Shown piece by piece: positions 29,099-40,833 of a DNA stretch of 64,000 nt (positions within the stretch are counted from its first letter, which is position 1; each line of letters starts with the position of its first letter). The stretch is from the NCBI GenBank assembly GCA_026005035.1, contig BPKH01000001.1:395610-459609 (forward strand). Direction: 5' to 3'. The translations under genes were made by a program, and so were the position numbers. The stretch is from Porticoccaceae bacterium (lineage in GTDB: Bacteria > Pseudomonadota > Gammaproteobacteria > Pseudomonadales > Porticoccaceae). The notes under the pieces were generated by a model. The model was not told where the DNA came from. It saw nothing but the letters and a program-made list of their open reading frames with translations, and searched no databases.

Positions 29099-31165
29099 AT
29101 GGAAGGCGCACCACGGCGAGGGATCGACCTGCTCCTCGTGCTCGACGACCCGGAAGAAGCCAACCGCCTGGCGAGTCTGCTCGGCAACCACGGCTTCGAA
29201 GTGCTGCCGCGCCAGGCCGCCAATGCCGAGGAGCTGGCTCGCCAGGTGCGAGCGCGCAACTGGGATCTGCTGATCGCCCGCTATGGGGGCGTGGTGCCGC
29301 CGGCGGGCGTTCTCCACCAGGTGCGGCGCGCCAACAAGGACATCCCCGTGCTCTTTCTGCTCGAGGCACCGGACCCCGACCAGCGGGCGGACGCCCTGCG
29401 CCTCGGCGCGGAAGACGCGGTGCCGGCGGATGCGGAAAAGCTCCTCATCCAGGTGGTGCGCCGGGCGCTCGCCAACTTGGAACAGCGCCGCCGCCTGCGC
29501 TACTGGCAGCGCCGCTTCGCCGAATCGGAAAGCCGCCTGGAGCAGCTCCTGATGAGCTCCCGGGCCCCCATCGCCCTCGTCCAGGACGGCACCTACGTGC
29601 TGGTCAACGAGCCCTACGCCCGCCTGTTCGGCCACCATCATCCCGACGAGATGACCCTCACCCCGGTCATCGACACCATCGCGCCCGCCAGCCAAGGGCG
29701 CCTGCGCCCCTGGCTCAAGCCCCTCGACCCCGAGAACGCCTTCGACCAGGAAACCCTTTCCTTCACCGCCCTCTCCTCCCAAGGCGAGGAGCTACCCGTC
29801 CACGCCACCCTGGCGCAGGTGGACTACCGGGGCGAGCCCGCCCTGCAGATCACCCTCCGCGAGCCGCCCTCGGCGCGGCGGGAGGCCGAGGGGCCGGCCG
29901 ACGTCTCCGAGGTGCGCACCCGCGAGCTCGTCGAGGAGCTCAACGCCCTCATCCGCCGCGCCGCCCGCAGCGGCGAGGACGCCCTGCTCCTCTACCTGGC
30001 GGTGGACCGCTTCGAGGCCCTCCAGGGGGAGCTCGGCCTCGAGGTCACCGAGGCCGGCGTGGCCGAGCTCGCCCGCTACCTGGACGCCCACCTCGGCGAG
30101 CGGCTCCTGTTCGGGCGGCTGGGGGAGGAGACCTTCGTGGCGGCCCTCCCCGGCAACGACGCCGAGGGGGCGGTGGCGCTGGCCGAACGGCTCCGCCAGG
30201 GGGTCGCGAGCCAGATCTTCCCCGCCGGCCAGGCGAGCTTCACGTGCACCCTGAGCATCGCCATCACTCCCCTGGGCGAGACCACCGCCACCGCCGACGA
30301 GGCCCTCGCCAGCTGCCGCAAGCTCGCGGCCGAACTGGCCCGCGGCGGCGGCAACGCGGTCCGCTTCCACGAGCCGGTGGTGGAACTGCGCGAGGGCCAG
30401 CTGGACGACGAAGAGCTGGTCCGCATCGGGCGACTGCTCTTGAAAAAAGATCTGGTCCAGGTCCACTTCCAGCCCCTGGTGGCGCTGCGCGGCGAGGCGC
30501 GCCCCTGGTACGAAGTGCAGATGGCCCTTCCCGCCGAGGCCTTCGCCGAGGGGGAGATCCCCCAGGACTTCGTGGCCCGGATCTTCCGCACCCCCGTGGG
30601 CCGGGAGCTGGACCAGAAGGTATTGGAGCGCGCCGCGGCGAGCCTCGCGGCGCGCAAGGAGGAAGTCCCCGACCTGCGCCTGGCGGTCCACCTCTGCCAC
30701 GCCTCGGTGGCCGACCCCACCCTCCCCGAGCAGCTCGCGCGCACCCTCGAGCGCTTTTCCCTGAAGCCCGCCGACTTCGTCTTCCAGCTGCGCGAGTACG
30801 AAATCGTCCACCACCTGGGATCCGCCGCCCACCTCCTCGCCGAACTGCAAAAGCTCGGCGCCGAGCGAGCTCTCACCCACTTCGGACTCGCCGTCCAGCC
30901 CACCGCCACCCTGGGGCGGATCGCGGTGGACTACGTGAAGGTGGCCGGCAGCCTGGTGGACAAGGCGCAGCGGGACAAGGAAGCGCTGGAGGAACTCAAG
31001 GCGCTGATCGCCGAAGTGAAGCGCCTGGGCCTGCGGGTGGTGGTGCCCCACATCGAATCGGCCACCGTCATCCCGGCGCTGTGGCAGGTGGGCGCGGACT
31101 ACCTCCAGGGATACTACTTCCAGCCCCCCGCCCCGGAGATGGCTTTCGATTTCAGCGAGGAGTGA
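29099..31165 (+). CDS. fimX: FimX-like c-di-GMP effector (degenerate REC-PAS-GGDEF-EAL)
   Basis: The 688-residue protein has the same length and layout as P. aeruginosa FimX (691 aa), which binds c-di-GMP and promotes type IV pilus assembly. Residues 8-125 are a receiver-like domain that keeps LDDPEEA but has lost the phosphoacceptor (DLLIARYGG). Residues 135-245 are PAS-like. The GGDEF site reads GRLGEETF and the EAL site YEVQMAL. Metal-binding positions are also lost (VHLCHAS, ALTHFG), so neither cyclase nor phosphodiesterase activity is expected. The downstream convergent serB matches the Pseudomonas fimX-serB neighbourhood. PilS and PilR are elsewhere in the window. Confidence 0.85.
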   Translation: MEGAPRRGIDLLLVLDDPEEANRLASLLGNHGFEVLPRQAANAEELARQVRARNWDLLIARYGGVVPPAGVLHQVRRANKDIPVLFLLEAPDPDQRADALRLGAEDAVPADAEKLLIQVVRRALANLEQRRRLRYWQRRFAESESRLEQLLMSSRAPIALVQDGTYVLVNEPYARLFGHHHPDEMTLTPVIDTIAPASQGRLRPWLKPLDPENAFDQETLSFTALSSQGEELPVHATLAQVDYRGEPALQITLREPPSARREAEGPADVSEVRTRELVEELNALIRRAARSGEDALLLYLAVDRFEALQGELGLEVTEAGVAELARYLDAHLGERLLFGRLGEETFVAALPGNDAEGAVALAERLRQGVASQIFPAGQASFTCTLSIAITPLGETTATADEALASCRKLAAELARGGGNAVRFHEPVVELREGQLDDEELVRIGRLLLKKDLVQVHFQPLVALRGEARPWYEVQMALPAEAFAEGEIPQDFVARIFRTPVGRELDQKVLERAAASLAARKEEVPDLRLAVHLCHASVADPTLPEQLARTLERFSLKPADFVFQLREYEIVHHLGSAAHLLAELQKLGAERALTHFGLAVQPTATLGRIAVDYVKVAGSLVDKAQRDKEALEELKALIAEVKRLGLRVVVPHIESATVIPALWQVGADYLQGYYFQPPAPEMAFDFSEE

Positions 31166-32384
31166 CCAACTCGCCGTCGGCGTCGCGGTCGCGGATCCCC
31201 ATCAGGTAGAGCACGCCGTCCAGGCCGATGGTGGAGATCGCCTGCTTGGCCGAGGCCCGCACCAGCGGTTTGGCGCGGAAGGCGATGCCGAGGCCGGCGA
31301 TGCTGAGCATCGGCAGGTCGTTGGCGCCGTCGCCCACCGCCACCGTCTGCTCCAGGCGGATCCCCTCCCGCTCTGCCAACTTCTGCAAGAGCTCCGCCTT
31401 GCGCGGGCCGTCCACCACCTCCCCCACCACCCGGCCGGTGAGCCGCCCGCCGGCGATGTCGAGGTGGTTGGCGTAGAGGTAGTCGATGCCCAGCCGGCGT
31501 TGGATTTCCCGGCCGAAGTAGTCGAACCCCCCGGAGAGAATGGCGGTCTTGTAGCCGAGCCGGCGCAGGGTGGCGAGCAGTTTCTCGGCGCCCTCGGTGA
31601 GCCGCAGGCGCCGGGCCACCACCTCCAGGGCCGCCTCCGGGAGGCCGGCCAGCAGCGCCAGGCGGCGGGCGAAGCTTTCCCGAAAGTCGAGCTCGCCGCG
31701 CATGGCCGCCTCGGTGATCCGCGCCACCTCTTCCCCCTTGCCCGCCTCTCGCGCCAGCTCGTCGATCACCTCCTGCTCGATGAGGGTTGAGTCCATGTCG
31801 AAGGCCACCAGCCGCCGGTGGCGGCGGAAAATGTCGTCCTCCTGGCAGGCCAGGTCGACCCCCAGCTCGGCCGCGAGCTCCAGCAGGCGGGCGCGGAAGG
31901 CGGCCGCGTCCAGGGGCGCACCGCGCACCGAGAACTCCACGCAGGCCTTGCTGCGCCGGTCGATCCGATCGAGGGGGATGCGGCCCGACAGGCGGGAGAT
32001 GGTGTCGATGGTCAGCCCCCCTTCCGCCGCCACCGCGGCCACCCGGGCGATGTGCTCGGCGGCGATGCGCGGCGCCAGGAGGGTGACGATGTGGCGCGGC
32101 CGGCCCTGCTGTTCCACCCAGTGCTGGTAACGCTCGGGGGCGACCGGCTGGATGCGCGCCTGCAGGCCCAGGCGGTGGACTTCCGAAAGCACCTCTTCCA
32201 AGGCGGCAGCACAGACCCTGCCCTCCTCCACGGCCGCCAGGATGCCGAGATTGAGGGTGTCGTGGATGACCGCCTGGCCGATGTCCAGTATAAGCGCCCC
32301 GTGGCGGGCGAGCACCTCGGCCACGGTCGAGGTGACGCCGGGGCGGTCCTCCCCGATCACGTTGACGAGGACGATGGATTTCAC
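31152..32384 (-). CDS. serB: Phosphoserine phosphatase SerB (ACT-HAD)
   Basis: SerB is the last step of serine synthesis. The 410-residue protein has two N-terminal ACT-like repeats (IVLVNVIGEDRPGVTSTVAE; HIVTLLAPRI) and a HAD domain with nucleophile DMDST, AILSGGFDYF and VGDGANDLPML. Family N termini match the GTG at 32384 (VKSIVLVN). An ATG at 32420 is also in frame, but a TATAAT overlaps it, so the transcript probably begins after it. The gene converges with fimX (14-bp overlap) and diverges from the YtjB-like gene, the same order as in other gammaproteobacteria. Confidence 0.95.
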   Translation of the reverse strand: MKSIVLVNVIGEDRPGVTSTVAEVLARHGALILDIGQAVIHDTLNLGILAAVEEGRVCAAALEEVLSEVHRLGLQARIQPVAPERYQHWVEQQGRPRHIVTLLAPRIAAEHIARVAAVAAEGGLTIDTISRLSGRIPLDRIDRRSKACVEFSVRGAPLDAAAFRARLLELAAELGVDLACQEDDIFRRHRRLVAFDMDSTLIEQEVIDELAREAGKGEEVARITEAAMRGELDFRESFARRLALLAGLPEAALEVVARRLRLTEGAEKLLATLRRLGYKTAILSGGFDYFGREIQRRLGIDYLYANHLDIAGGRLTGRVVGEVVDGPRKAELLQKLAEREGIRLEQTVAVGDGANDLPMLSIAGLGIAFRAKPLVRASAKQAISTIGLDGVLYLMGIRDRDADGELVTPR

Positions 32385-32418
32385 GGGGCGTGCGGCGCGG
32401 CCGGAAACGAGGGTCGCC

Positions 32419-32424
32419 ATTATA
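32419..32424 (-). promoter_or_regulatory. Candidate minus-10 box of serB
   Basis: A perfect TATAAT on the minus strand overlaps the upstream ATG candidate of serB. A transcript from it would begin near 32412 and favours the GTG start at 32384. The minus-35 side is weak. Confidence 0.45.
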
Positions 32425-32471
32425 GGGGAGCGGCTGCTAAGATAGCAGCGCCCCGCCCGCCCGCGGTTTCG

Positions 32472-33641
32472 ATGTCCGGTTCCCTGCCCCGCCGCCTCGC
32501 CCGCAACCTCGCCGGCGCCCTGGTCGCCCTGGCGGCGCTCGCAGCCGTCCTCCTGCACTTGGCGGTCGAACGCCAAGTGGAACTGGAGCTGGCGATGGTG
32601 GGGCCGGCCCTCGCCGCCCAGGCGGCGCGCAGCCTCGAAGGCCCGCTGCTGGCGCGCGACCTCCTGAGCGCCCAGGTAACCCTGGACGCCCTCCTCGCCG
32701 ACGCCCCCCTGGTGGCCCGTGCGACCCTCTACTCGAGCGCCAACGAGATCCTCGCCCAGGCCCAACGCCCGGCCGCCGCCGACGGCGCCCTCGCGCCCTT
32801 CGCGGCGCCGGTGCGGCTCAAGGACGACCTGATCGGGGAGTTGCGCCTGGAGCTGGACCGGGCGCGGGCGGCCGAGCGCCTGCGGCTTCCCCTGCTGATC
32901 GTCCTCGCCCTGTGGCTCGTCGCCGCCGGTGCCCTGGGGGCGCTCTGGTTCGCGCGGGAGCGCAACCGCGCCGCGCGCCTATCCGCTCTGGCGGCGGGGC
33001 TGGGCGCCAGCCCCGGCGGCGACCCCCTGGCGCAGCTGGAGCGGGCCCTCGCCCCCTTCGCCGCCGAGGAAGCGGGAGGCGACGAGCGGGCCTTCCTGGC
33101 GGTGGACATCCCCGGCCTGCCCAAGTGGCGCGCCCAGCTGGAGGCGCAGCTGCTGCACCAGCTGCTCGCCGCCCTGGACGGCCTCCTCGACGACCACCTG
33201 CGCTTCTTCCGAGGCCGGCGCCTGGGCGCGCGCCGCACCGCTTTGCTCCTCGCCTTCGAAGGAGGGACGGGCGCGCCGGCGGGGCGCGCCCTGGACTGCG
33301 CCCTGGCCCTCGCCCAGACGGCTCGGGAGCAAGTGGGAACCCCCGGCTTTCCCTTCGAGCTCCGCTTCGCCCTGGCCGTGCGCCGCTCCGCGCCGCCCGC
33401 CACCCCCCTGGAGGCCGATCTGGAGCGGGACCGCGCCGCCGAGCGCCTCTTGGAGCTCACCCCCCTGGCCGGCCCCTGGGAGACCGTGGTCGACGGGGCG
33501 GAGCTCGTGGCCGACCGCGACCTGGCCGACTGCCAGGCGGAATTCCTCGCCGCCGCCGGCGTCTGGCAGGTGCGCCACGCCACCGCCGCCCGCGCCGAGC
33601 GGCTCGCCGGCTGCATCGCCACCCTCCGCCGCGACCGCTGA
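32472..33641 (+). CDS. YtjB/AhpA-like membrane protein (SMP family)
   Basis: The 389-residue protein starts MSGSLPRRLARNLAG, with a first membrane span at about residues 12-33, an extracytoplasmic loop, and a second span at about 137-157 (LPLLIVLALWLVAAGALGAL). A cytoplasmic region of about 230 residues follows, with a weak nucleotide-cyclase-like outline. This layout, and the position divergent from serB, matches the YtjB (SMP_2) family, whose function is unsettled. A longer reading frame opens upstream, antisense to serB, and is not used. It ends 3 bp before rep. Confidence 0.7.
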   Translation: MSGSLPRRLARNLAGALVALAALAAVLLHLAVERQVELELAMVGPALAAQAARSLEGPLLARDLLSAQVTLDALLADAPLVARATLYSSANEILAQAQRPAAADGALAPFAAPVRLKDDLIGELRLELDRARAAERLRLPLLIVLALWLVAAGALGALWFARERNRAARLSALAAGLGASPGGDPLAQLERALAPFAAEEAGGDERAFLAVDIPGLPKWRAQLEAQLLHQLLAALDGLLDDHLRFFRGRRLGARRTALLLAFEGGTGAPAGRALDCALALAQTAREQVGTPGFPFELRFALAVRRSAPPATPLEADLERDRAAERLLELTPLAGPWETVVDGAELVADRDLADCQAEFLAAAGVWQVRHATAARAERLAGCIATLRRDR

Positions 33642-33644
33642 GCC

Positions 33645-35637
33645 GTGGCCGCCCTCAACCCCCAACAGCGGGCGGCGGTCCGCTACGTGGACGGGCCGCT
33701 CTTGGTGCTCGCCGGGGCGGGCAGCGGCAAGACCCGGGTCATCACCGAGAAGATCGCCTGGCTGGTGCAGGCGTGCGGCTACGCCCCGGAGCGGCTCGCC
33801 GCGGTCACCTTCACCAACAAGGCGGCCCGGGAGATGCGCGAGCGGGTGGCGCGCCTGCTGCCGCGGCACCGCACCGCCGGCCTGCGGATCTCGACCTTTC
33901 ACCGCCTCGGCCTGGAGATCCTGCGCGCCGAGTGCCAGCGCCTGGGGCTCGGCGCCAACTTCACCCTCCTCGACGGCGAAGACGTGGCCGCCCTGTTGCG
34001 GGAGCTGGCGGAAAGCGCGGGAGGAATTTCGGCCGGTCTCGCCCGCGAACGGATCTCCCGCTGGAAAAACGATCGAATCGACCCCGCCGCCGCCGGGGCT
34101 GCCGCCCGCGACGAAGGGGAGGCACGCCTCGCCGCCCTCTACGCGCGCTATCGCGAGGCCCTCGCGGCCTACAACGCGGTGGACCTGGACGACCTCATCC
34201 TGCTGCCCGCGCAACTCTTCGCCGCCGATCCCGAAGCCCTGGCGCGCTGGCGGGGGCGCATCCGCTACCTGCTGGTGGACGAGTACCAGGACACCAACCT
34301 CGCCCAGTACCAGCTGGTGCGCCTGCTGGTGGGCGACCGGGGCGGCCTCACCGCCGTGGGCGACGACGCCCAGTCCATCTACGCCTGGCGCGGCGCCCGG
34401 CCGGAAAATCTGGCTCGGCTGCGGCGGGACTTCCCCGACCTCAAGGTGATCGTCCTGGAGCAGAACTACCGCTCGACGGGCCGGATCCTGGCCGCCGCCA
34501 ACCACCTCATCCGCCAGGATCCCACCGCCTCCCCCAAGCGGCTGTGGAGCGAATTGGGGCCGGGGGATCCGGTGCGGGTGATCCGCACCGCCGACGAGCG
34601 GGCCGAGGCGGATCGGGTGGCGACCGAAATCGCCTCGCTGCGCCTCGAGCGGCGGGCGCGCTACGGCGACATCGCGATCCTCTACCGGGGCAACCACCAA
34701 GCCCGCCCCCTGGAGTTTGCGCTGCGCAGCCGCGGAATCCCCTATCGCGTCCACGGCGCCACCTCCTTTTTCGAGCGCACCGAGGTCCGGGACCTCCTGG
34801 CCTATCTGCGGCTGCTGGCCAATCCCGGCGGACGACGCCGCCTTTCTGCGGGTGGTCAACGTGCCCCGGCGCCAGATCGGCCACGCCACCCTGCTCGCCC
34901 TGGCGGCCTACGCCCGGCGGCGTGGACTATCCCTGTTGGCCGCCTGCGGCGAGTTGGGGCTGCGCGAATCCCTGCCCGCCGGCGCCGCCGAGCGGCTGGA
35001 GCGCTTTCGGAATCTGCTTTCCACCCTGACCCAGCGCCTGACCCAGGAAGGGCCCTCGGCACTGGACGCCTTGCCGGAGCTCATCGGTTACGACCAGTGG
35101 TTGCGGCGGGAAGCGCCCTCCCCCGAGGCGGCGGCGCGCCGCCTGGCCAACGTGGCCTTGCTCCTCAGCCAGGTGGGCGAGCTCCTGGCCACCGGCGAGC
35201 CGCTGGCCGGCGCCCTGGCCCGGCTCGCGGTGAGCGATCTGTTGGAGCGGGCGGACGAGGACGGCGGCGATCGCGTCCAGCTGATGACCCTCCACGCCGC
35301 CAAGGGGCTCGAATTCCCCCACGTCTTTCTGGTGGGCTTCGAAGAGGAGCTCCTGCCCCACCGGGAAAGCATCGCCGCCGGCGACGTGGGCGAGGAGCGG
35401 CGCCTGGCCTACGTGGGCATCACCCGGGCGCAGCGCACCCTGACCCTCACCCTGGCCGAGCGGCGGCAGGCCGGGCGCGCCGCCCTCCCGCGGGCGCCGA
35501 GCCGCTTTCTCGCCGATCTGCCGGAAGAGGTGCTCGAGCGGATCGGCTTCGACGGCGGAGCGCCCCAGCGCGCCCGCGCCGCCGGCGAGCGCTCCCTGGC
35601 GGCGCTGCGGGCGCTGCTCGACGAAGGAGACGGCTAG
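33645..35637 (+). CDS. rep: ATP-dependent DNA helicase Rep, frame disrupted by one extra base
   Basis: Rep is a 3'-to-5' superfamily 1 helicase that helps forks pass obstacles. The first frame holds LNPQQRAAV, Walker A AGAGSGKTR, the DEYQDT box and GDDAQSIYAWRGA. At about residue 393 the sequence AATCCCGGCGG breaks the frame. With one C fewer it reads NPADDAAFLRVVN and joins the second frame, which has LMTLHAAKGLEFPHVFLVG, EERRLAYVGITRAQ and the stop at 35637. The extra C lies in 34824-34826. Corrected length is about 663 residues (E. coli Rep 673). The start is GTG. It may be a real inactivation or a sequencing error. Confidence 0.9.
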
Positions 35638-36086
35638 CGGCTCCGCTCCACCATGAAATCGACCACCGCGCGGATCTCGTCGTCGCTGCAATCCATGCAC
35701 AGGCCGCGCGGCGGCATGCCGCGAATCCCCTCGATGGCGTGGCGGTAGAGCACGTCCATTCCCTGGGCGATGCGCTCGGCCCAGGCGGCGGCGTCCCCCA
35801 GGCGCGGAGCCCCCGCGGCGCCGGTGGTGTGGCAGGTGGTGCAGCTGCGATCGTAGATCTCCTGCGGGTCCCGCGGTTCGCCGGCGCCGGCGGCGGAGAC
35901 CGGCGGCGCTTGAGCCACCACTTCGGAGGCGAGCACCACCTCTCCTTCGGGCGCGATGCGGGCGGCCACCTCTTCCTTTTGCTTGTCGGTGAGGGTGACC
36001 TCTTCGGGCTCGCCGCCGCAGGCGACCAGTCCCAGGACGAGGACGCCGAGGAGCGCGGGCGGGACCGCGGTCTTGAGGATTGCCAT
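35634..36086 (-). CDS. Cytochrome c5-type lipoprotein cytochrome
   Basis: The 150-residue protein has a signal sequence ending LGLVAC (lipid Cys23 likely), a spacer rich in Ala and Glu, and a C-terminal class I cytochrome domain. The haem site is CTTCH (Cys82, Cys85, His86), and GMPPRGLCMDCSDDEI supplies the axial methionine and the extra cysteine pair typical of cytochrome c5. It is probably anchored to a membrane facing the periplasm as an electron carrier. It overlaps the end of rep by 4 bp on the opposite strand, and has its own promoter. Confidence 0.88.
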   Translation of the reverse strand: MAILKTAVPPALLGVLVLGLVACGGEPEEVTLTDKQKEEVAARIAPEGEVVLASEVVAQAPPVSAAGAGEPRDPQEIYDRSCTTCHTTGAAGAPRLGDAAAWAERIAQGMDVLYRHAIEGIRGMPPRGLCMDCSDDEIRAVVDFMVERSR

Positions 36087-36130
36087 GAGCGTTCTCCGTG
36101 GAAAGCTTGCTGGGCCGCTGGGGCGGCGCG

Positions 36131-36159
36131 ATTATAAGCGCCCCCGCCCGAGGGGGCAA
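36131..36159 (-). promoter_or_regulatory. Sigma-70-type promoter of the cytochrome c5 gene
   Basis: On the minus strand TTGCCC (36159-36154) and TATAAT (36136-36131) are separated by 17 bp. This is close to consensus, about 45 bp before the cytochrome start. Confidence 0.7.
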
Positions 36160-36185
36160 AGCCGCCGCCCACCGAGGAGTGCGCC

Positions 36186-36743
36186 GTGGATTCCCAAGAC
36201 AAGCTCTTCCTGTCGGCCGACCGCCTCCTGGACGACGCCTTCCAGCTGGGTTTTCGGGTGCTGGCCTCGGGCTATGTCCCGGACCTGGTGATCGCTCTCT
36301 GGCGGGGCGGCGCGCCGGTGGGGGTGGCCATCTCGGAGCTCTTTCGCTATCGCGGCCTGGCCCACGACGCCCTACCCCTGGCGACCCGCCACTACGCGGC
36401 TCCGGAACAGCCGGCGGGGCGGGTGGAGATCTTCGGCCTCGAGGCGCTCTCGGGGCGGCTCGCGGAGGCGCAGAAAATCCTCGTGGTGGACGACGTGTTC
36501 GACACCGGGCTCACCGTCCAGGCGGTGCTCGCCGCCCTCTCAGACGCCGCCGGCAGCGCCCGGCCGGAAATCCGCACCGCCACCTTGTGGTACAAGCCGA
36601 GCCGCAACCGCACCGAGCTCGCGCCCGACTACTTCCTGCACCTCACCGAGCGCTGGATCGTCTTCCCCCACGAACTGGAAGGGTTGACGCCCGCCGAGAT
36701 CCGTGCGGGCAAGCCCGAGCTGCCCGCCCTGCGCGACCTCTAG
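36186..36743 (+). CDS. Phosphoribosyltransferase family protein (hypoxanthine PRT-like)
   Basis: The 185-residue protein has a type I phosphoribosyltransferase fold. VIALWRGGAPVG is the first loop and ILVVDDVFDTGLT (98-110) the PRPP-binding loop. It resembles archaeal-type hypoxanthine/xanthine phosphoribosyltransferases (WYKPS, FPHELEG). It would add ribose phosphate to a purine base using PRPP, but the base is not certain. It starts at GTG after GAGGAGTGCGCC. Its stop overlaps the convergent rhodanese gene by 4 bp. Confidence 0.78.
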   Translation: MDSQDKLFLSADRLLDDAFQLGFRVLASGYVPDLVIALWRGGAPVGVAISELFRYRGLAHDALPLATRHYAAPEQPAGRVEIFGLEALSGRLAEAQKILVVDDVFDTGLTVQAVLAALSDAAGSARPEIRTATLWYKPSRNRTELAPDYFLHLTERWIVFPHELEGLTPAEIRAGKPELPALRDL

Positions 36744-37096
36744 GAGTTCAGGGTGCGCACCAGCTCCTCGTGGGGACAGGCGATGGCGGCCACGTCGCGG
36801 TAACCCATCTCCTGCAGGGTGCAGGCGGCCAGGGCGGCGCGACCGCCGGTGGCGCAGCAGACCAGGATCGGCCGATCCTCCTCCGGCACCAGGCTGGCGA
36901 TGCGCATCTCGAGAAGGCCGCGGGGCAGGTGGAGCGCCCCCGGCACGGGGCTAGCGGCCACTTCGTCGGGTTCGCGCACGTCGAGCACCACCACCCGCGG
37001 ATCGGCCTCCCGCCGCCGGCGGGCCTCGGCGGCGTCGATGCAAGGAACGCGCTCCATCGCCCGCCGGACCCAGAATTCCCCCGTACGCAGGGCCAT
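36740..37096 (-). CDS. Rhodanese-like domain protein
   Basis: This is a single-domain rhodanese of 118 residues. VVVLDVREPDEVA and GALHLPRG lead to the active loop CATGGRA with Cys81 and Arg86 (CxxGxR), as expected for thiosulfate or persulfide sulfurtransferases. Upstream extensions of the frame overlap the transaldolase gene, so I start at MALRTGEFW. It lies 11 bp after transaldolase on the same strand, so they may be co-transcribed; no functional link is obvious. Confidence 0.88.
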   Translation of the reverse strand: MALRTGEFWVRRAMERVPCIDAAEARRRREADPRVVVLDVREPDEVAASPVPGALHLPRGLLEMRIASLVPEEDRPILVCCATGGRAALAACTLQEMGYRDVAAIACPHEELVRTLNS

Positions 37097-37107
37097 CGCC
37101 GCCTCCT

Positions 37108-38058
37108 TCAGCGCGCCGACTGGGTCAGCAGCTCGGCGAGCCGCCGCTCGTCGGCGTAAAAGCGGCGGATGCCGTCGGCGAGGAGTTCCGTGGCCGCCGC
37201 GTCCTCGTTCAGCCGCCAACGGAACTCGCTCTCCGCCAGGTGCTCCCGGGGATCCTCGGGCCGCGCCCGCGCGGGGTCCAAGCGCCGCACCAGAGGGCCC
37301 TCATCGGCGGCCAGGGCGGCGAGCAGGGAGGGGGCGATGGTCAGCCGATCGCAGCCCGCCAGCGCCTCGATCTGCCCGGTGGTGCGAAAGCTCGCCCCCA
37401 TCACCTCGGTGGCGTAGCCGTGTCCCTTGTAGTAGTGGTAGATACGGCGCACCGAGCGCACCCCCGGGTCTTCCTCGGGCGGGAAATCCCGCCCCGACTT
37501 TGCCCGGTGCCAGTCGGAGAGGCGGCCGACGAAGGGCGAGATCAGGGTCACCCCGGCATCGGCACAGGCCTGGGCCTGGGGAAAGCTGAACAGCAGCGTC
37601 AGGTTGCAGTGGATGCCCCGGCGCTCCAGGGTGGCCGCCGCCCGGATTCCCTCCCAGGTGGCCGCCACCTTGATCAGCACCCGCGAGGAGGGCACGCCGC
37701 GCCGCTCGTAGAGAGACACCAGCCGCTCGGCCCGGGCCACGGTGGCGTCCACGTCGAAGGAGCAGCGGGCGCTCACCTCGGTGGAGACCCGCCCGGGGAT
37801 GTGGCGAGTGATCTCCGCGCCCACCGCCACCGCCAGCTGGTCCAGGGCCAGCTCCAACCAGTCCTCGCCCCCATCGGCTTTGGCCGCCGCCACCGCCTCG
37901 GCGAGCCAGGCGCGGCCCTCGGCCTCCTCCTCCACCGCCTTGCGCAACAGGGAGGGATTGGTGGTGGCGTCTTCGGGCCGCCAGCGGCGGATCTCGGCGA
38001 GCGCCCCGGTGTCGGCCACCACGGCGGTCATGGCGCGCAACTGGTCGAGCTTGTTCAC
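37108..38058 (-). CDS. tal: Transaldolase
   Basis: Transaldolase moves a dihydroxyacetone unit between sugar phosphates in the non-oxidative pentose phosphate pathway. The 316-residue product has DATTNPSLL near the N terminus and the Schiff-base lysine Lys130 in [30 protein letters not shown] and [10 protein letters not shown] are family blocks. It follows purA closely on the same strand. Confidence 0.95.
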   Translation of the reverse strand: MNKLDQLRAMTAVVADTGALAEIRRWRPEDATTNPSLLRKAVEEEAEGRAWLAEAVAAAKADGGEDWLELALDQLAVAVGAEITRHIPGRVSTEVSARCSFDVDATVARAERLVSLYERRGVPSSRVLIKVAATWEGIRAAATLERRGIHCNLTLLFSFPQAQACADAGVTLISPFVGRLSDWHRAKSGRDFPPEEDPGVRSVRRIYHYYKGHGYATEVMGASFRTTGQIEALAGCDRLTIAPSLLAALAADEGPLVRRLDPARARPEDPREHLAESEFRWRLNEDAAATELLADGIRRFYADERRLAELLTQSAR

Positions 38059-38068
38059 CGCAGCCTCC

Positions 38069-40557
<2,489 letters not shown>

Positions 40558-40560
40558 CTG

Positions 40561-40755
40561 TCAGCTGAGGCGGTTGACGAGGATCAGGGCCGCCGCGCCC
40601 GCGATCATGCTGGCAAGCCCCACCGCGCGCAGGGTGCGATCGTCGGCCGCGGCCAGGGTGGCCACCATCCGCCGCCACCGCGCCGGCGCCACCGCAGGCA
40701 ACAAGCCCTCGATCACCAGAACCAGGCAGAGGGCTTTGGCGAGTTCGATCCACAT
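40561..40755 (-). CDS. DUF2065 family small membrane protein
   Basis: The 64-residue protein has two hydrophobic helices (about residues 5-22 and 45-61) joined by a basic loop with RWRRMVATLA. It matches the DUF2065 (YjeT-like) family, which sits between hflC and hisZ/purA in many gammaproteobacteria. The function is unknown. A terminator-like hairpin lies just upstream of it on the same strand. Confidence 0.8.
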   Translation of the reverse strand: MWIELAKALCLVLVIEGLLPAVAPARWRRMVATLAAADDRTLRAVGLASMIAGAAALILVNRLS

Positions 40756-40801
40756 GGCAAACCAGGCCCTTCCGGCGGGCTCTCGGGCCGCGCCCTGCCC
40801 G

Positions 40802-40824
40802 AAAAAAAGCCGGGCATTCCCGGC
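40802..40824 (-). terminator. Intrinsic terminator between hflC and DUF2065
   Basis: The minus strand reads GCCGGG-AATG-CCCGGC (40824-40809) followed by seven Ts. It would end or attenuate the long nnr-to-hflC transcript before DUF2065-hisZ-purA. Confidence 0.75.
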
Positions 40825-40833
40825 CGCGCGCCC

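Noticed and set aside
34827-36137. Read-through frame of rep beyond the frameshift
   Set aside because: It lacks helicase motifs and overlaps the cytochrome c5 gene; the conserved motifs continue in the other frame.
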